Assembly (NCBI GenBank): GCA_020632995.1
Contig: JACKEN010000006.1
Coordinates: 186,001-250,000, forward strand
DNA: 64,000 nucleotides
Direction: 5' to 3'
Source: Deltaproteobacteria bacterium
Lineage (GTDB): Bacteria; Myxococcota; Kuafuiibacteriia; Kuafuiibacteriales; Kuafuiibacteriaceae
The notes beneath the pieces are model-generated. The model had not been told where the DNA came from and ran no database searches. It worked only from the letters and a program-made list of their open reading frames with translations. Every line of letters begins with the position of its first letter. Within the stretch, counting starts at the first letter, position 1. The position numbers were made by a program, and so were the translations under genes. Positions 1 through 8,113 of the stretch are shown here, piece after piece.

Positions 1-1493
1 AGGCCCACCCGGCTCGGGGCGGCGTGGCTCGCAACCTCGCTTGCCTGCGGCGCCTCGGTGAGGGGCGGCACCCGCTCGTCGAGGCTCGCCACCGCGTGCA
101 CCGTCGACCGCGCGCCCTCCTCGAAGGTGGTGCGGGTGAGGATGAAGCGGGCGCCGTCGCGGCTGAAGGTGGCGGTGTGCTCACCCGGGGCGGAGGTGAC
201 CCGCACCGGGGCGGCGCCGCCTGACAGCGGGGCCCGGTACAGGTGCTGCTCCACCGGGTCGGGCCCGCCGAGGAACCAGACAAGGCCGCGGGCCTCGTCG
301 ACGTGGGCGAGGCTGCGGAACCCCGCCCCGGCGTCGAGCACCACCTCGGTGCTCTCCTTGCCCTTCTTCTTGGGGGTGTGCCGCTCCAGGGTCCACTGGC
401 CGGAGGCCTCGGTGGCCCACAGGTAGCTCCCGTCGCCCAGCCAGCGCGGGGTGCTGTTGGTGAGGTTGAGCCACGCCTCGTCCTCTTCCTCCAACAGCGG
501 CGCGGTCTTGCCGGTCTCGGGATCGGCGCGCAAGAAGACCTGCGATCGTTGATCGCGGGCCTGCACCAGGAGGGAGAGCGGGCCCTTCTTCGGCCACGTC
601 ACCCGGGCCAGGTAGGGGTAGCGCGCGCGGTCCCACTTGATCTCGGCGCGCCCGCGCCCGTCCACCCCTACGACGTAGAGGCGGACGTCCGCGTTGGCCT
701 GGCCGGGGCGCGGGTAGGCGAAGATGTTGGCCGCCTTCTCGGGGCGCGACGCGTCGGCGATCGTGAACTGCTCGAGCGGGCGGTTGTCGGTGGCCTGGTA
801 GGCGATGTGCTTGCCGTCGGGGGCCCACCAGTAGCCTTGGTAGCGGCTCATCTCCTCCGCCGCCACGAACTCGGGGAGCCCGAAGGGGCGGGCCTCGGTG
901 CCGCCGGTGGTCAGCCTCTTGAGCTTGCCCTTGCCGAGGTTGAGGACGTGCAGGTCGTAGTCCTGCACGAAGGCGACGCGCTTGCCGTCGGGGGAGGGCC
1001 GCGGATCGAGCACCGCGCCCTCGGGGAGGGCGAGCCGGGTGGTCTCGCCGCTCGCGAGCTCGTGGCGCCACACCTTGCCGGACAGCTTGACGAAGACCGC
1101 GCGGCCCGCGTCGTCCAGCTCGAAGCCCGTGAAGCCCTGGGTCTTCACCCGCTGCCGCTCCCGGAGCGCCTTCTCCTCGACGCTGAGCGCCTCCGCCTTG
1201 CCCTCGAGGAGCGCCTCGGCCGACAGGAGCCGCCGCTCCTCGTTGGTCCCGAGGTCCTTGATCCACAGGTCCGCCTTGGGGTCGTTCGCCTCGGCCCGCA
1301 GGAAGAGCAGGGCCTCGCCGTCCCCGGTGAACCGGAAGTGGCCGGGCCGGCCCAGGGCGTAGTTGTGGGTCACCGTGATCTCCTCGAGGAGGCCCTCCTC
1401 GGGCCGGGTCGGCGGGGTCTTGGCTTGGCTGGGCATGGCGTAGAGGGCGACGAGGGCCACGAGGAGGCGGCGTGGGGCGCTTCGCGGGACCAT
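1..1493 (-). CDS. S9 family peptidase, DPP-IV N-terminal propeller part (3' end outside window)
   Basis: Secreted peptidase whose N-terminal beta-propeller half is visible; the catalytic alpha/beta-hydrolase half would lie beyond base 1. The ATG at 1493 opens with a signal peptide (hydrophobic run LLVALVALYA, cleavage after PSQA). The frame then stays open to the edge for 497 codons and carries repeated propeller-strand phrases such as LDPRPSPDGKRVAF, WWAPDGKHIAYQ and FRFTGDGEALLFL, the usual blade signature of DPP IV/prolyl oligopeptidase proteins. In that family the propeller gates access to a Ser-Asp-His site that cleaves after Pro or Ala. The DUF4105 gene lies 37 bp upstream on the same strand, so the two may be co-transcribed. 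No catalytic residue can be seen, so an inactive WD40-like/TolB-type protein remains possible. Confidence 0.82.
   Translation of the reverse strand, partial: MVPRSAPRRLLVALVALYAMPSQAKTPPTRPEEGLLEEITVTHNYALGRPGHFRFTGDGEALLFLRAEANDPKADLWIKDLGTNEERRLLSAEALLEGKAEALSVEEKALRERQRVKTQGFTGFELDDAGRAVFVKLSGKVWRHELASGETTRLALPEGAVLDPRPSPDGKRVAFVQDYDLHVLNLGKGKLKRLTTGGTEARPFGLPEFVAAEEMSRYQGYWWAPDGKHIAYQATDNRPLEQFTIADASRPEKAANIFAYPRPGQANADVRLYVVGVDGRGRAEIKWDRARYPYLARVTWPKKGPLSLLVQARDQRSQVFLRADPETGKTAPLLEEEDEAWLNLTNSTPRWLGDGSYLWATEASGQWTLERHTPKKKGKESTEVVLDAGAGFRSLAHVDEARGLVWFLGGPDPVEQHLYRAPLSGGAAPVRVTSAPGEHTATFSRDGARFILTRTTFEEGARSTVHAVASLDERVPPLTEAPQASEVASHAAPSRVG
31..44. repeat. GCAA-N6-TTGC palindrome, copy 1
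   Basis: Inside the peptidase gene, read there as GCA AGC GAG GTT GCG. GCA and GTT are A/T-ending codons in a gene that otherwise ends its codons in G or C. Confidence 0.7.
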
Positions 1494-1530
1494 CACCTGC
1501 CGGGCAGGGCACGGCTTTTTGGCCCCGGTG

Positions 1531-2685
1531 TCAACTGGTGCGGTAGCGGCGCGACACCAGCACCACCGCGGGCCCGAAGGCGAGGCCGAGCACCGGGTAC
1601 ACGTCTTGGGGGATCGCGCCCGCGATCGAGCCGGCGGCGACGCCGATGAGGGCGGCGAGGTGGGCGCCCGCGTAGACCCGCACCCCGCGCCGCAGGATCC
1701 AGCGCTCGCGCCACTTCGTCCGGATCAGCACCGCGCACGCCAACAGGTGGGTGGGCGGCAGGGCCAACAGGTTCCAGTTGCCGTGCAGGAAGTCGTAGCC
1801 GGTGGCGAACCAGCCCAGGGCGAGCACGCACCCCGACAGCCCGGCCACCGCGGTCCAGATGATCGCGGCGATGCGGGAGAAGCGCAGGGCCAGGAAGAGC
1901 AGGGGGGCGACGAAGAGGAGGTAGATCTTGGTCCAGGGCCAGGTCCACTGGGGGTGGAAGTCGGCGTCGCGCCCTCGGTACTCCAGGATCTCGGAGCTCA
2001 CGAGCGGGCGCCCCGCGGCGGTGGTGGCGGTGCGCAGGACCCTGGCCAGCTCGTCGGGGAGGAACGTGGTCTGCCAGCGGGTGATCGGGCGGTCCACCGG
2101 CGCGGTGAGCAGGGTGTCGACCGCCACGTAGAGCAGGGTGTCGCGGCGCAGGTACCCGAGGGCGAGGTGGCGCAAGGTGGCTTTCATGGGCTGCTGGGCC
2201 CCGGCCTTCAGACGCCCCCCGAGCGCGCGATCCAGGGTGTCGGCCACCTGGGTGGAGCAGTTGTCGTCGAAGTGGTGGTAGCGGTAGTGGGACGGGCCGT
2301 CGGCGGTGCGCGCCGCGAGCTCCGCCGCGACCTCGCGGGCCTGGGCGGGGGTGAGGTCGAGGGTGAGGCGTCGGATGGAGCGCCGCTCCTGGCGGTAGAC
2401 CTCGGCCATGGCGTGGTAGGGCGCCTTGGCCACGAAGGCGTCGACCTCGCCCGCCATCATCCGGGCGAAGAAGGCCCCCGAGAAGTCGATGCTCCCGAAG
2501 TTGTAGGCCACGTCGGCGTGCCCAGCGGGGTCGACCACCCGGATCGCGGCGTGCCCCCACAGGGTGTAGATCGCCTCGCCCGGCGCGAAGACCACGAGCT
2601 CCACCGTGGGCGCGGCCGGGGCGGCGGTGCTGGTGGAGGTGGCGGCCGCGAGGGCCGCGCACAGCTGAAGGACCGGGACGGTCAC
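1531..2685 (-). CDS. DUF4105 (Lnb N-terminal periplasmic domain) membrane protein
   Basis: Inner-membrane protein with an exported DUF4105 domain of about 220 residues followed by about five membrane spans (from YLLFVAPLLFLAL to the C-terminus). Family landmarks seen: LVVFAPGEAIYTLWGHAAI, a His-Asn pair (HHFDDNCST) and YNFGSIDF. The His/Asn/Cys residues are the conserved, possibly catalytic set of the domain, which is related to lacto-N-biosidase accessory regions; its activity in bacteria is not established. I chose the GTG at 2685 because it gives a signal sequence (PVLQLCAALAAATS) and because in-frame ATGs lie only inside the divergent gene upstream. No strong ribosome site is visible, so the exact start is uncertain. 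Confidence 0.8.
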   Translation of the reverse strand: MTVPVLQLCAALAAATSTSTAAPAAPTVELVVFAPGEAIYTLWGHAAIRVVDPAGHADVAYNFGSIDFSGAFFARMMAGEVDAFVAKAPYHAMAEVYRQERRSIRRLTLDLTPAQAREVAAELAARTADGPSHYRYHHFDDNCSTQVADTLDRALGGRLKAGAQQPMKATLRHLALGYLRRDTLLYVAVDTLLTAPVDRPITRWQTTFLPDELARVLRTATTAAGRPLVSSEILEYRGRDADFHPQWTWPWTKIYLLFVAPLLFLALRFSRIAAIIWTAVAGLSGCVLALGWFATGYDFLHGNWNLLALPPTHLLACAVLIRTKWRERWILRRGVRVYAGAHLAALIGVAAGSIAGAIPQDVYPVLGLAFGPAVVLVSRRYRTS

Positions 2686-2782
2686 GGCTCTGAGCGGCTT
2701 GGGGTGATCCGCGGCCCGAGTCAACGGCGGAGGCGTGTGTCTGGGGTTTTCTACCCGATGCCGCTGGGGTAGGACGGCGGCG

Positions 2783-3778
2783 ATGGACGCTCCTGCCCTC
2801 GCCCTGTGGCTCGAGAGCCGACTCTCGTCACAAACCGCCCGCGAGGAGTGGGCGCGCCTGTTGGAGGCGACGGTCACCCACGCGCTCGGGCGCCCGCTCG
2901 CCGAGCTCCTCCCCGAGGCGGCGCTGTGGCCGGCGGTGGAGGCGCACCTCGACGCGGTGGGCCTCAGGAGCGGGGCGCGCTTCGCCGTGCGCGAGGTGCT
3001 CACCCGCGTCGCGGCGGAGGGCCACGCGGATCAGGCGGCGCTCGGCCGCTGGCTGGGCGACGACGCCACCCGCGCCCTCCTCGACCTCGTCGGGCGGCCC
3101 GGCTGGGTGGATCCGGCGTGGGTGGAGCGGCTCTTCCAGGAGCAGGCGATGGAGGCGGTGGTGGCCGAGACCCTCTACGAGGCCCTCCGCGACTTCTCGA
3201 CCCTGGTGCCCCGCATCGTGCAAGGCGTCTTGCCGTCCGGGATCGGCAAGCTGGCCAAGCTCGGCGGCATGGCCACCGGCGGGGTGGGCGGCCGGGTGCT
3301 CGAGGAGGTGGAGCGGCGCCTGGAGGGCGAGATCAAGAAGTGGCTCGAGAAGGGCACCCGGCGGGCCCTGGAGGGCGCGGCGACCTACACCCGCGAGCGC
3401 CTGGACGCCCCCGAGGCGGTGCACGCGCGCCGGGACATGACCCGGTTCGCGCTCGAGCAGAGCGGGGCGTTCCACGCCCGGCCGCTGGACGCCGAGACCC
3501 TGGCCACGATCGAGGGGGTCGCGGTCGCGGTGGCGGAGTCGGTGGCCGCGCGCCCCGAGCGCCTCGAGGTGGCGCGGCGGGTGATGGCGCGCTTCTACGC
3601 CGAGCGGGGGGGCGCGCCCCTGTCGGAGGCGCTGGCGGCGGCGGGGGTGGAGGTCGAGATCCCCTACGCGGCGTGGGCCGAGGCGACCTGGCCCGCGGTG
3701 CGGGGGCTCTTCGAGGTGCCCGAGGTGAAGGACTTCTTGCAGACGCTGGCGGGGGAGATCCTCGAGGCGGTGCGCTGA
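2783..3778 (+). CDS. conserved hypothetical, alpha-helical protein
   Basis: Not recognised. The 331 residues have no signal peptide or membrane span and look mostly helical. A small Gly-rich hinge (GKLAKLGGMATGGVGGRV) near residue 160 is followed by a charged helix. The start ATG at 2783 is preceded by AGGACGG, a usable ribosome site. An upstream in-frame ATG at 2735 would add 16 residues of unlikely composition and run into the divergent promoter region. It is transcribed away from the DUF4105 gene and stops one base before the end of the converging cytochrome gene. Probably cytoplasmic; no function is proposed. Confidence 0.75.
   Translation: MDAPALALWLESRLSSQTAREEWARLLEATVTHALGRPLAELLPEAALWPAVEAHLDAVGLRSGARFAVREVLTRVAAEGHADQAALGRWLGDDATRALLDLVGRPGWVDPAWVERLFQEQAMEAVVAETLYEALRDFSTLVPRIVQGVLPSGIGKLAKLGGMATGGVGGRVLEEVERRLEGEIKKWLEKGTRRALEGAATYTRERLDAPEAVHARRDMTRFALEQSGAFHARPLDAETLATIEGVAVAVAESVAARPERLEVARRVMARFYAERGGAPLSEALAAAGVEVEIPYAAWAEATWPAVRGLFEVPEVKDFLQTLAGEILEAVR
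3220..3233. repeat. GCAA-N6-TTGC palindrome, copy 2
   Basis: GCAAGGCGTCTTGC in the hypothetical gene, read as GTG CAA GGC GTC TTG CCG. CAA (Gln) and TTG (Leu) both stand where CAG and CTG/CTC are the norm. Confidence 0.75.
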
Positions 3779-3779
3779 C

Positions 3780-6700
3780 TCAGCGGCGGCCCTGCTTGAA
3801 GGGCACCCCCTCGTTCGCGTTCCGCACTACGTTCAGCACCGTGCTCAACAGGCCCTGGTTGAGGGGCCCTGCGATCTCCGCCATGGCCGGCCAGGCCCGG
3901 GCGTAGCTCGGATCGAAGTACAGCCCCGGCACCCCGCGCCGCAGCGGGTGGTTGTTGTAGCTGAGCGGGAAGCCGTCCTCCCGCACCACCCAGTCCGACT
4001 GGATGTCGACCACGTAGGCGCCGGGATCGGTGTCCTGGTCGAAGCGGAACCCGGCGTCCTTGTCGAAGAACAGGAACTGGTCGTCGAAGTTGCGGTCGAT
4101 GGCGAGGCCGTCCATCGCGATCAGGTAGGTCGACACGTTGGCGAACCCGTTGGGGTTGGCGCCGTAGCGGGCGAGCACCGCGTCGCGGTTGGTCTCGTTG
4201 GCGTCGAGGTGGCAGGCGTTGCAGTCCATCAGCGGCCCCCAGGAGCGCTGGATGGTGTGGGGCATGATCTGGTTGAAGCCCTGGCCCGCGTTGTCGTCCA
4301 TCTCTGCGTACTGCTCGAAGAGCGGCCCGTCCGCGTTCAGCGGCAGCCCCACCCGCTCGGTGGCGTACTGGCGCGTCCCGAAGCCGGCGCGGTCGCGGTA
4401 GATGTTGTAGGCGATGTTCGCGTCGGCGTTCACCTGGGTCCGGGTCCCGAAGTAGTCGTTGTTGTCCGAGTCGATGTGCCGGATGAAGAGCTTCTCCATC
4501 GGGTTCATCTGCGCGATCTTGCCCTCGGAGTTGATGCCGAGCTGGATCGCCAGCGGGTCCACGTAGCCGAAGTTGGCTTGCACCAGGGCGCCCAGGGTGA
4601 GCTCGCCGGTGGAGCGCGAGTAGTCGCGCAGGAGCTTGGTGCCGTCGGTGTCCGCGGTCGCGAGGTGGCAGCCGAAGCAGCCGTGGATCCAGGTGGAGTG
4701 GCAGGAGTAGCACTCCAGGCCGCCCGCGTGCTGGTCCACCGGGCTGCGCGCGGGCTGGCCGAGGTGCGAGAAGCCCTGGCTGACCTGCTGGGTCGGGTTC
4801 GACTGGTCCTTGAAGCAGTTGTTGATGTCACCGCCGGGGCAGGGGCCCGCGCCGTCGGCGAGGTCGTTGTTGTAGCGGCCGTGGAAGATCGACGCGTTCA
4901 GGGTGTAGACCGGGCCGCCGTTGGGCCGGACCACGCCGCCGCCCGCGCCCGAGCCGGTGAGGTTCACGGTGTCGCGCACCTGGGTCAGGTAGTGCCAGCG
5001 CCCGCTGTACTTGCCCTTCAGCCAGCGGCCGGCCCCGAGGGTGCCGCACTCCGGCGGGTCGTAGGGCACCTCGGGGGTGCTGGGGTCGTGGTCGTCGTCG
5101 TAGAGGAGCTGCTCGCCGACCTCGGCGCAGGCCACCAGGTTCTTCACCACGTTGCGGTTGTCCACCGCGAAGGGCAGGGCGCGGTACTCGAGGTTGCCGT
5201 GGCAGTGCACGCACTCCACCTCGGTGGCCTTGTCCTGCTGCGACCAGATCGCGCCCGACATGTCGAGCACCTGGCTGGGGTCATGCCAGTCGGTGACGCT
5301 CTTGACCTTCACGAACTTGAGCTCGTTGTGCATCTCGGCCGAGGTGTGGCAGTCGATGCACTCGAGGCCCGCGATGTAGTGCACGTCGGCCGGCGTGTCG
5401 TCCTGCCCGTCGTTGTCCCAGTCTTCGAACTTCAGCACCTGGTTCTGGGCCGCGCCGTGGTAGCGCGCGAAGGGATCGGTGTCGTTGTCGATCTCGTCCG
5501 TGAACTGGATCTGCGACGCGTTGATGCGCCCGTTGGCGATCGCCTGCACCGCGTCGCGGTTGGGGTCGAAGCGGTAGCCGCGGTACTGCCAGTCGGTGCG
5601 GTTCGAGCCGAAGTGGCACGAGCCGCAGCGCTGCGACGCGATGGCCTTGGTGAGGCGGTGGCTGGTGGGGTGGGCCCGCTCCGGGCCGAGCCAGGCGCCG
5701 TTGAGGTTCTGGAGGTCGTTGGCGTTGAAGTTCGAGATCGCGGCGTAGGCCGCGGGGTAGGTGGGCTCGGTCTTCGGGATCATCTGATCCCGGCTCCGGC
5801 TGCGGCCGTCGAGGGCGTAGGAGACGTGACAGGATCCGCAGCCCGAGCCGCGGAAGTCGGCGTAGCGCTGACCGAAGTTGAAGCCGCCCTTGCTGTTGAG
5901 GTGGCAGTTCCCGCAGACCTTGTCGAAGACCTGCACCAACAGGTCGGTCTCGCTGTATGCCCCGTTCTGCTCCCGGTCGATCGACGCGTAGTCGCCGATG
6001 CGCTGCACGCTCCCCGAGATCGTGGCGTCGTACGCGATCGCCTGCAGGGTGCCCGCGCCGGTGGTGTAGCCCTCGGTGGTGTCCCACTTGTACAGGGCGT
6101 CCTCGCCGCGCCGGACGGAGCGCGCCACGCCGGAGCGGCGGTTGGCCACGCCCGAGAGCCCCGGGGTCAGGGCCATGGCGGAGCGGCGGGTGTACTCCAC
6201 GCGATCCGCGTGGCAAGATGAGTTGCGGCCGCAGCTCTGGTCCGCGACCCGAAGGTCCGCCGGGTTGATGAAGCGCAGCCACTCCAGGCCGCCGTCATGG
6301 TTGTGGACGCCCTGGAGGGTGACGTAGTTGTAGTAGTAGCGCAGGTTCGGGCGCCCGAACTGGGGTGAGTTGGCCTGCCACGCGCTGGGCAGGGGCACGT
6401 GGGCCTGCTCGCGGGTGTTGGCGCTGGCGTCGCCTCCGTGGCAGCCGGTGCAGGTGAGGTCGGCCCCGCCGAACCAGGGGTGCGAGTCCTCGATGCCGTT
6501 GTGGCAGTTGTTGGTGCAGCTCTCGACCGGCGGCGGCGGATCCTCGACGCACTTGCCGAGGGCCCGCAGGTCCTGCCCGTCGAACGAGGTGGGCTGCTCG
6601 GCGCAGCGGGTTGGGATGCACAGGGGCGACGCGGGCGCCTCGTAGCAGCTCACGTCATCCTGGGGCACGCAGAGGGCGCCCTCCTGCCGGTAGCCGGGGG

Positions 6701-7088
6701 CGCACGCCTGGGCCGCCACGCAGCCCGCGCCGGCCAGGGACCAGCCGTCGGCGCAGGTGGTCACCGCGCACATGCAGGCGTTGGCGGAGCCGGGCACCAG
6801 CTGGGCCGCCACGGTGGCCGCGCCCGGAGGCATGTAGGTGCCGCAGTCCACGTCGGCGCAGGGGTCGAAGGCCGTGCACACGCCGGTCGCGGGATCCAGC
6901 CGCTGGCCCGCGCTGCACTCCACGCCCGCTCCGTCGGGATCCACCACGCAGGTCCCCTCGGCGCTGAGCATCGTCCCCGGTCCGCAGGTGACCGGGGCAG
7001 GATCTGCCTGGGTCCTGCAGCCCGCGAGGAGCAGGATGGTGGTGATCGACGTGAGCTTGAGTGCGGATGATGCAGGATGAGTTGTCAT
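3780..7088 (-). CDS. multihaem c-type cytochrome lipoprotein
   Basis: Large exported electron-transfer protein of 1102 residues. The ATG at 7088 gives a lipoprotein signal ending LLLAGC with the lipidated Cys at 24. Residues about 30-200 are a Cys-rich, Pro-rich region of small disulphide modules. The rest contains nine canonical CxxCH haem motifs (CTGCH, CGNCH, CGSCH twice, CIDCH, CVHCH, CYSCH, CFGCH, CNACH) plus two unusual ones, CTNNCH (CX3CH) and CGRNSSCH (CX5CH). Most are spread over the first 800 residues and CNACH lies near the C-terminus. Such proteins carry electrons across the periplasm or outer membrane in anaerobic or extracellular respiration. Two FNR-type sites lie directly upstream, followed by an FNR-like gene, which fits low-oxygen induction. 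An in-frame GTG/ATG further upstream (7175) would overlap those sites and was not chosen. Confidence 0.87.
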   Translation of the reverse strand: MTTHPASSALKLTSITTILLLAGCRTQADPAPVTCGPGTMLSAEGTCVVDPDGAGVECSAGQRLDPATGVCTAFDPCADVDCGTYMPPGAATVAAQLVPGSANACMCAVTTCADGWSLAGAGCVAAQACAPGYRQEGALCVPQDDVSCYEAPASPLCIPTRCAEQPTSFDGQDLRALGKCVEDPPPPVESCTNNCHNGIEDSHPWFGGADLTCTGCHGGDASANTREQAHVPLPSAWQANSPQFGRPNLRYYYNYVTLQGVHNHDGGLEWLRFINPADLRVADQSCGRNSSCHADRVEYTRRSAMALTPGLSGVANRRSGVARSVRRGEDALYKWDTTEGYTTGAGTLQAIAYDATISGSVQRIGDYASIDREQNGAYSETDLLVQVFDKVCGNCHLNSKGGFNFGQRYADFRGSGCGSCHVSYALDGRSRSRDQMIPKTEPTYPAAYAAISNFNANDLQNLNGAWLGPERAHPTSHRLTKAIASQRCGSCHFGSNRTDWQYRGYRFDPNRDAVQAIANGRINASQIQFTDEIDNDTDPFARYHGAAQNQVLKFEDWDNDGQDDTPADVHYIAGLECIDCHTSAEMHNELKFVKVKSVTDWHDPSQVLDMSGAIWSQQDKATEVECVHCHGNLEYRALPFAVDNRNVVKNLVACAEVGEQLLYDDDHDPSTPEVPYDPPECGTLGAGRWLKGKYSGRWHYLTQVRDTVNLTGSGAGGGVVRPNGGPVYTLNASIFHGRYNNDLADGAGPCPGGDINNCFKDQSNPTQQVSQGFSHLGQPARSPVDQHAGGLECYSCHSTWIHGCFGCHLATADTDGTKLLRDYSRSTGELTLGALVQANFGYVDPLAIQLGINSEGKIAQMNPMEKLFIRHIDSDNNDYFGTRTQVNADANIAYNIYRDRAGFGTRQYATERVGLPLNADGPLFEQYAEMDDNAGQGFNQIMPHTIQRSWGPLMDCNACHLDANETNRDAVLARYGANPNGFANVSTYLIAMDGLAIDRNFDDQFLFFDKDAGFRFDQDTDPGAYVVDIQSDWVVREDGFPLSYNNHPLRRGVPGLYFDPSYARAWPAMAEIAGPLNQGLLSTVLNVVRNANEGVPFKQGRR
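6213..6226. repeat. GCAA-N6-TTGC palindrome, copy 3
   Basis: In the cytochrome gene, read as CGC AAC TCA TCT TGC. The serines of the CX5CH motif are written with TCA and TCT, both uncommon in this GC-rich sequence. Confidence 0.7.
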
Positions 7089-7139
7089 GTATGGCCGGCC
7101 TCCCGTCGGCGAAGGTGGCATCACTGCCCACGGGGAGAC

Positions 7140-7153
7140 CTGATCGAGATCAA
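7140..7153. promoter_or_regulatory. FNR/Crp-type operator, proximal site
   Basis: On the minus strand this reads TTGATCTCGATCAG, matching 9 of the 10 fixed positions of the FNR consensus TTGAT-N4-ATCAA. Its centre is about 59 bp upstream of the cytochrome start codon, a suitable place for an activator site if the transcript has a short leader. A lone TTGAT half-site follows at 7171-7175. Confidence 0.65.
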
Positions 7154-7235
7154 TGTAGGTTCGAAGTACGATCAATGTCGGGGAGCAGACTCCCTGAGCA
7201 CTGTTCAGGACCCTTCAGAGCGATCGCTGTGGACT

Positions 7236-7249
7236 CTGATCGAGATCAG
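7236..7249. promoter_or_regulatory. FNR/Crp-type operator, distal site
   Basis: CTGAT-CGAG-ATCAG, symmetrical in both arms. Its 12-base core, TGATCGAGATCA, is identical, spacer included, to the core of the proximal site 96 bp away. It lies between the cytochrome gene and the 3' end of the regulator gene. Confidence 0.6.
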
Positions 7250-7260
7250 TTTCCATGGCG

Positions 7261-7285
7261 GGGCGTCGCTGGAGGCACGCGGATG
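7261..7285. repeat. direct repeat, intergenic copy
   Basis: 25 bases that match 7324-7348 with two mismatches; the last 15 bases are identical. The offset is 63 bp, exactly 21 codons. Confidence 0.7.
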
Positions 7286-7305
7286 AAATTCCTGCGTTGC
7301 GTTGT

Positions 7306-7320
7306 GCACCAAGCTGGTGC
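7306..7320 (-). terminator. hairpin just after the regulator stop codon
   Basis: GCACCA-AGC-TGGTGC forms a 6-bp stem with a 3-base loop immediately downstream of the regulator's TGA. No T-run follows, so termination is only a possibility. Confidence 0.3.
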
Positions 7321-7971
7321 TCAGGGCATCGCGGGAGGCACGCGGATGCGGCGGCCCCGGACCTCGAAGTGCCCGGCGCGCGCGAGGCGGTGGATCACCC
7401 GCGAGACGGTCTCGGGCGCGAGGCCCACGAACTCCGCGAGCTCGGCCCGCGACAGGGGCAAGCGCAGCCACTCGCCCGCCGGCACCGACTCCATGAGGCG
7501 ATCCAAAAGGGCCTCGACCCGCTCCTCGGCGGTGAGCGATCCGACGATCAGGATCGACTCCCGCAGCTCGGCCGCCTCGCGGCCCAGGGCGGCCGACAGC
7601 TGCAGGCCCTGCTCGGGGTGGACGCGGTGGAGGGCCGCGATGTCGCCTCGGGTGATCTGGCAGACCCGGGCCGGGGTGAGGGTCTCCGCCGTGCACTGGT
7701 AGGGGAGCGAGGCCAGGATCTCGGTGCCCAGCAGATCCCCCGGGCAGGCCAGGCGGATGCCCTGGGTGCGGCCGTCGGGGAGGGTGCGGGTCTCGCGCAC
7801 GAAGCCGTCGATGAGCCCGAAGACCGTGTCCGAGTCGTCCCGCTCGATGTAGAGCACGGTGCCGGCGGGGATCTCGACCTGGCCGGTGCGCGGACGACCC
7901 TGACAGGTGATGCAGGCCTGTCGGAGCAGCAGGGCGCTGTCACGGACGGGGCAGCCGGGCTCAGAGATCAC
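7321..7971 (-). CDS. Crp/FNR family transcriptional regulator, FNR-like
   Basis: DNA-binding regulator of 216 residues: a cyclic-nucleotide-binding-like beta-barrel (about 30-115), a dimerisation helix (120-150) and a winged helix (165-216). The recognition helix carries [12 protein letters not shown]. Its E187, S190 and R191 match the E-x-x-S-R of Escherichia coli FNR that reads TTGAT, and TTGAT-type sites lie just downstream. Cysteines at 7, 20, 23 (C-I-T-C) and 104 (ARVCQI, at the place of FNR Cys122) could hold an oxygen-sensitive Fe-S cluster, but the N-terminal spacing differs from FNR's C-x2-C-x5-C. I chose the GTG at 7971 because no in-frame ATG lies near; the frame stays open upstream, so the start is uncertain. 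Alternatives are a DNR/NnrR-type NO sensor or a haem-binding regulator. Confidence 0.85.
   Translation of the reverse strand: MISEPGCPVRDSALLLRQACITCQGRPRTGQVEIPAGTVLYIERDDSDTVFGLIDGFVRETRTLPDGRTQGIRLACPGDLLGTEILASLPYQCTAETLTPARVCQITRGDIAALHRVHPEQGLQLSAALGREAAELRESILIVGSLTAEERVEALLDRLMESVPAGEWLRLPLSRAELAEFVGLAPETVSRVIHRLARAGHFEVRGRRIRVPPAMP
7324..7348. repeat. direct repeat, copy inside the regulator 3' end
   Basis: Partner of 7261-7285. It lies within the last nine sense codons of the regulator, so the intergenic copy looks like a decayed duplication of the gene's tail. Confidence 0.7.
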
Positions 7972-8113
7972 TTCGGCGAGGATGTCATCGCGGGCGCCAT
8001 GGGAGCAAGCGCCTCGCCGAAGAGGGTTTTCGGAGCGAGCAGCCGTGGGTCGGCTCCGTCCGGGACCCAAGTATCTCTTTGAAGAGGCGGCGCGGGGCCC
8101 CATCATCCCCGCC

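Noticed and set aside
8017..8033. Hairpin CCGAA/TTCGG between the regulator and purL as a possible operator or attenuator
   Set aside because: Only a 5-bp stem with no T-run and no symmetry beyond it.
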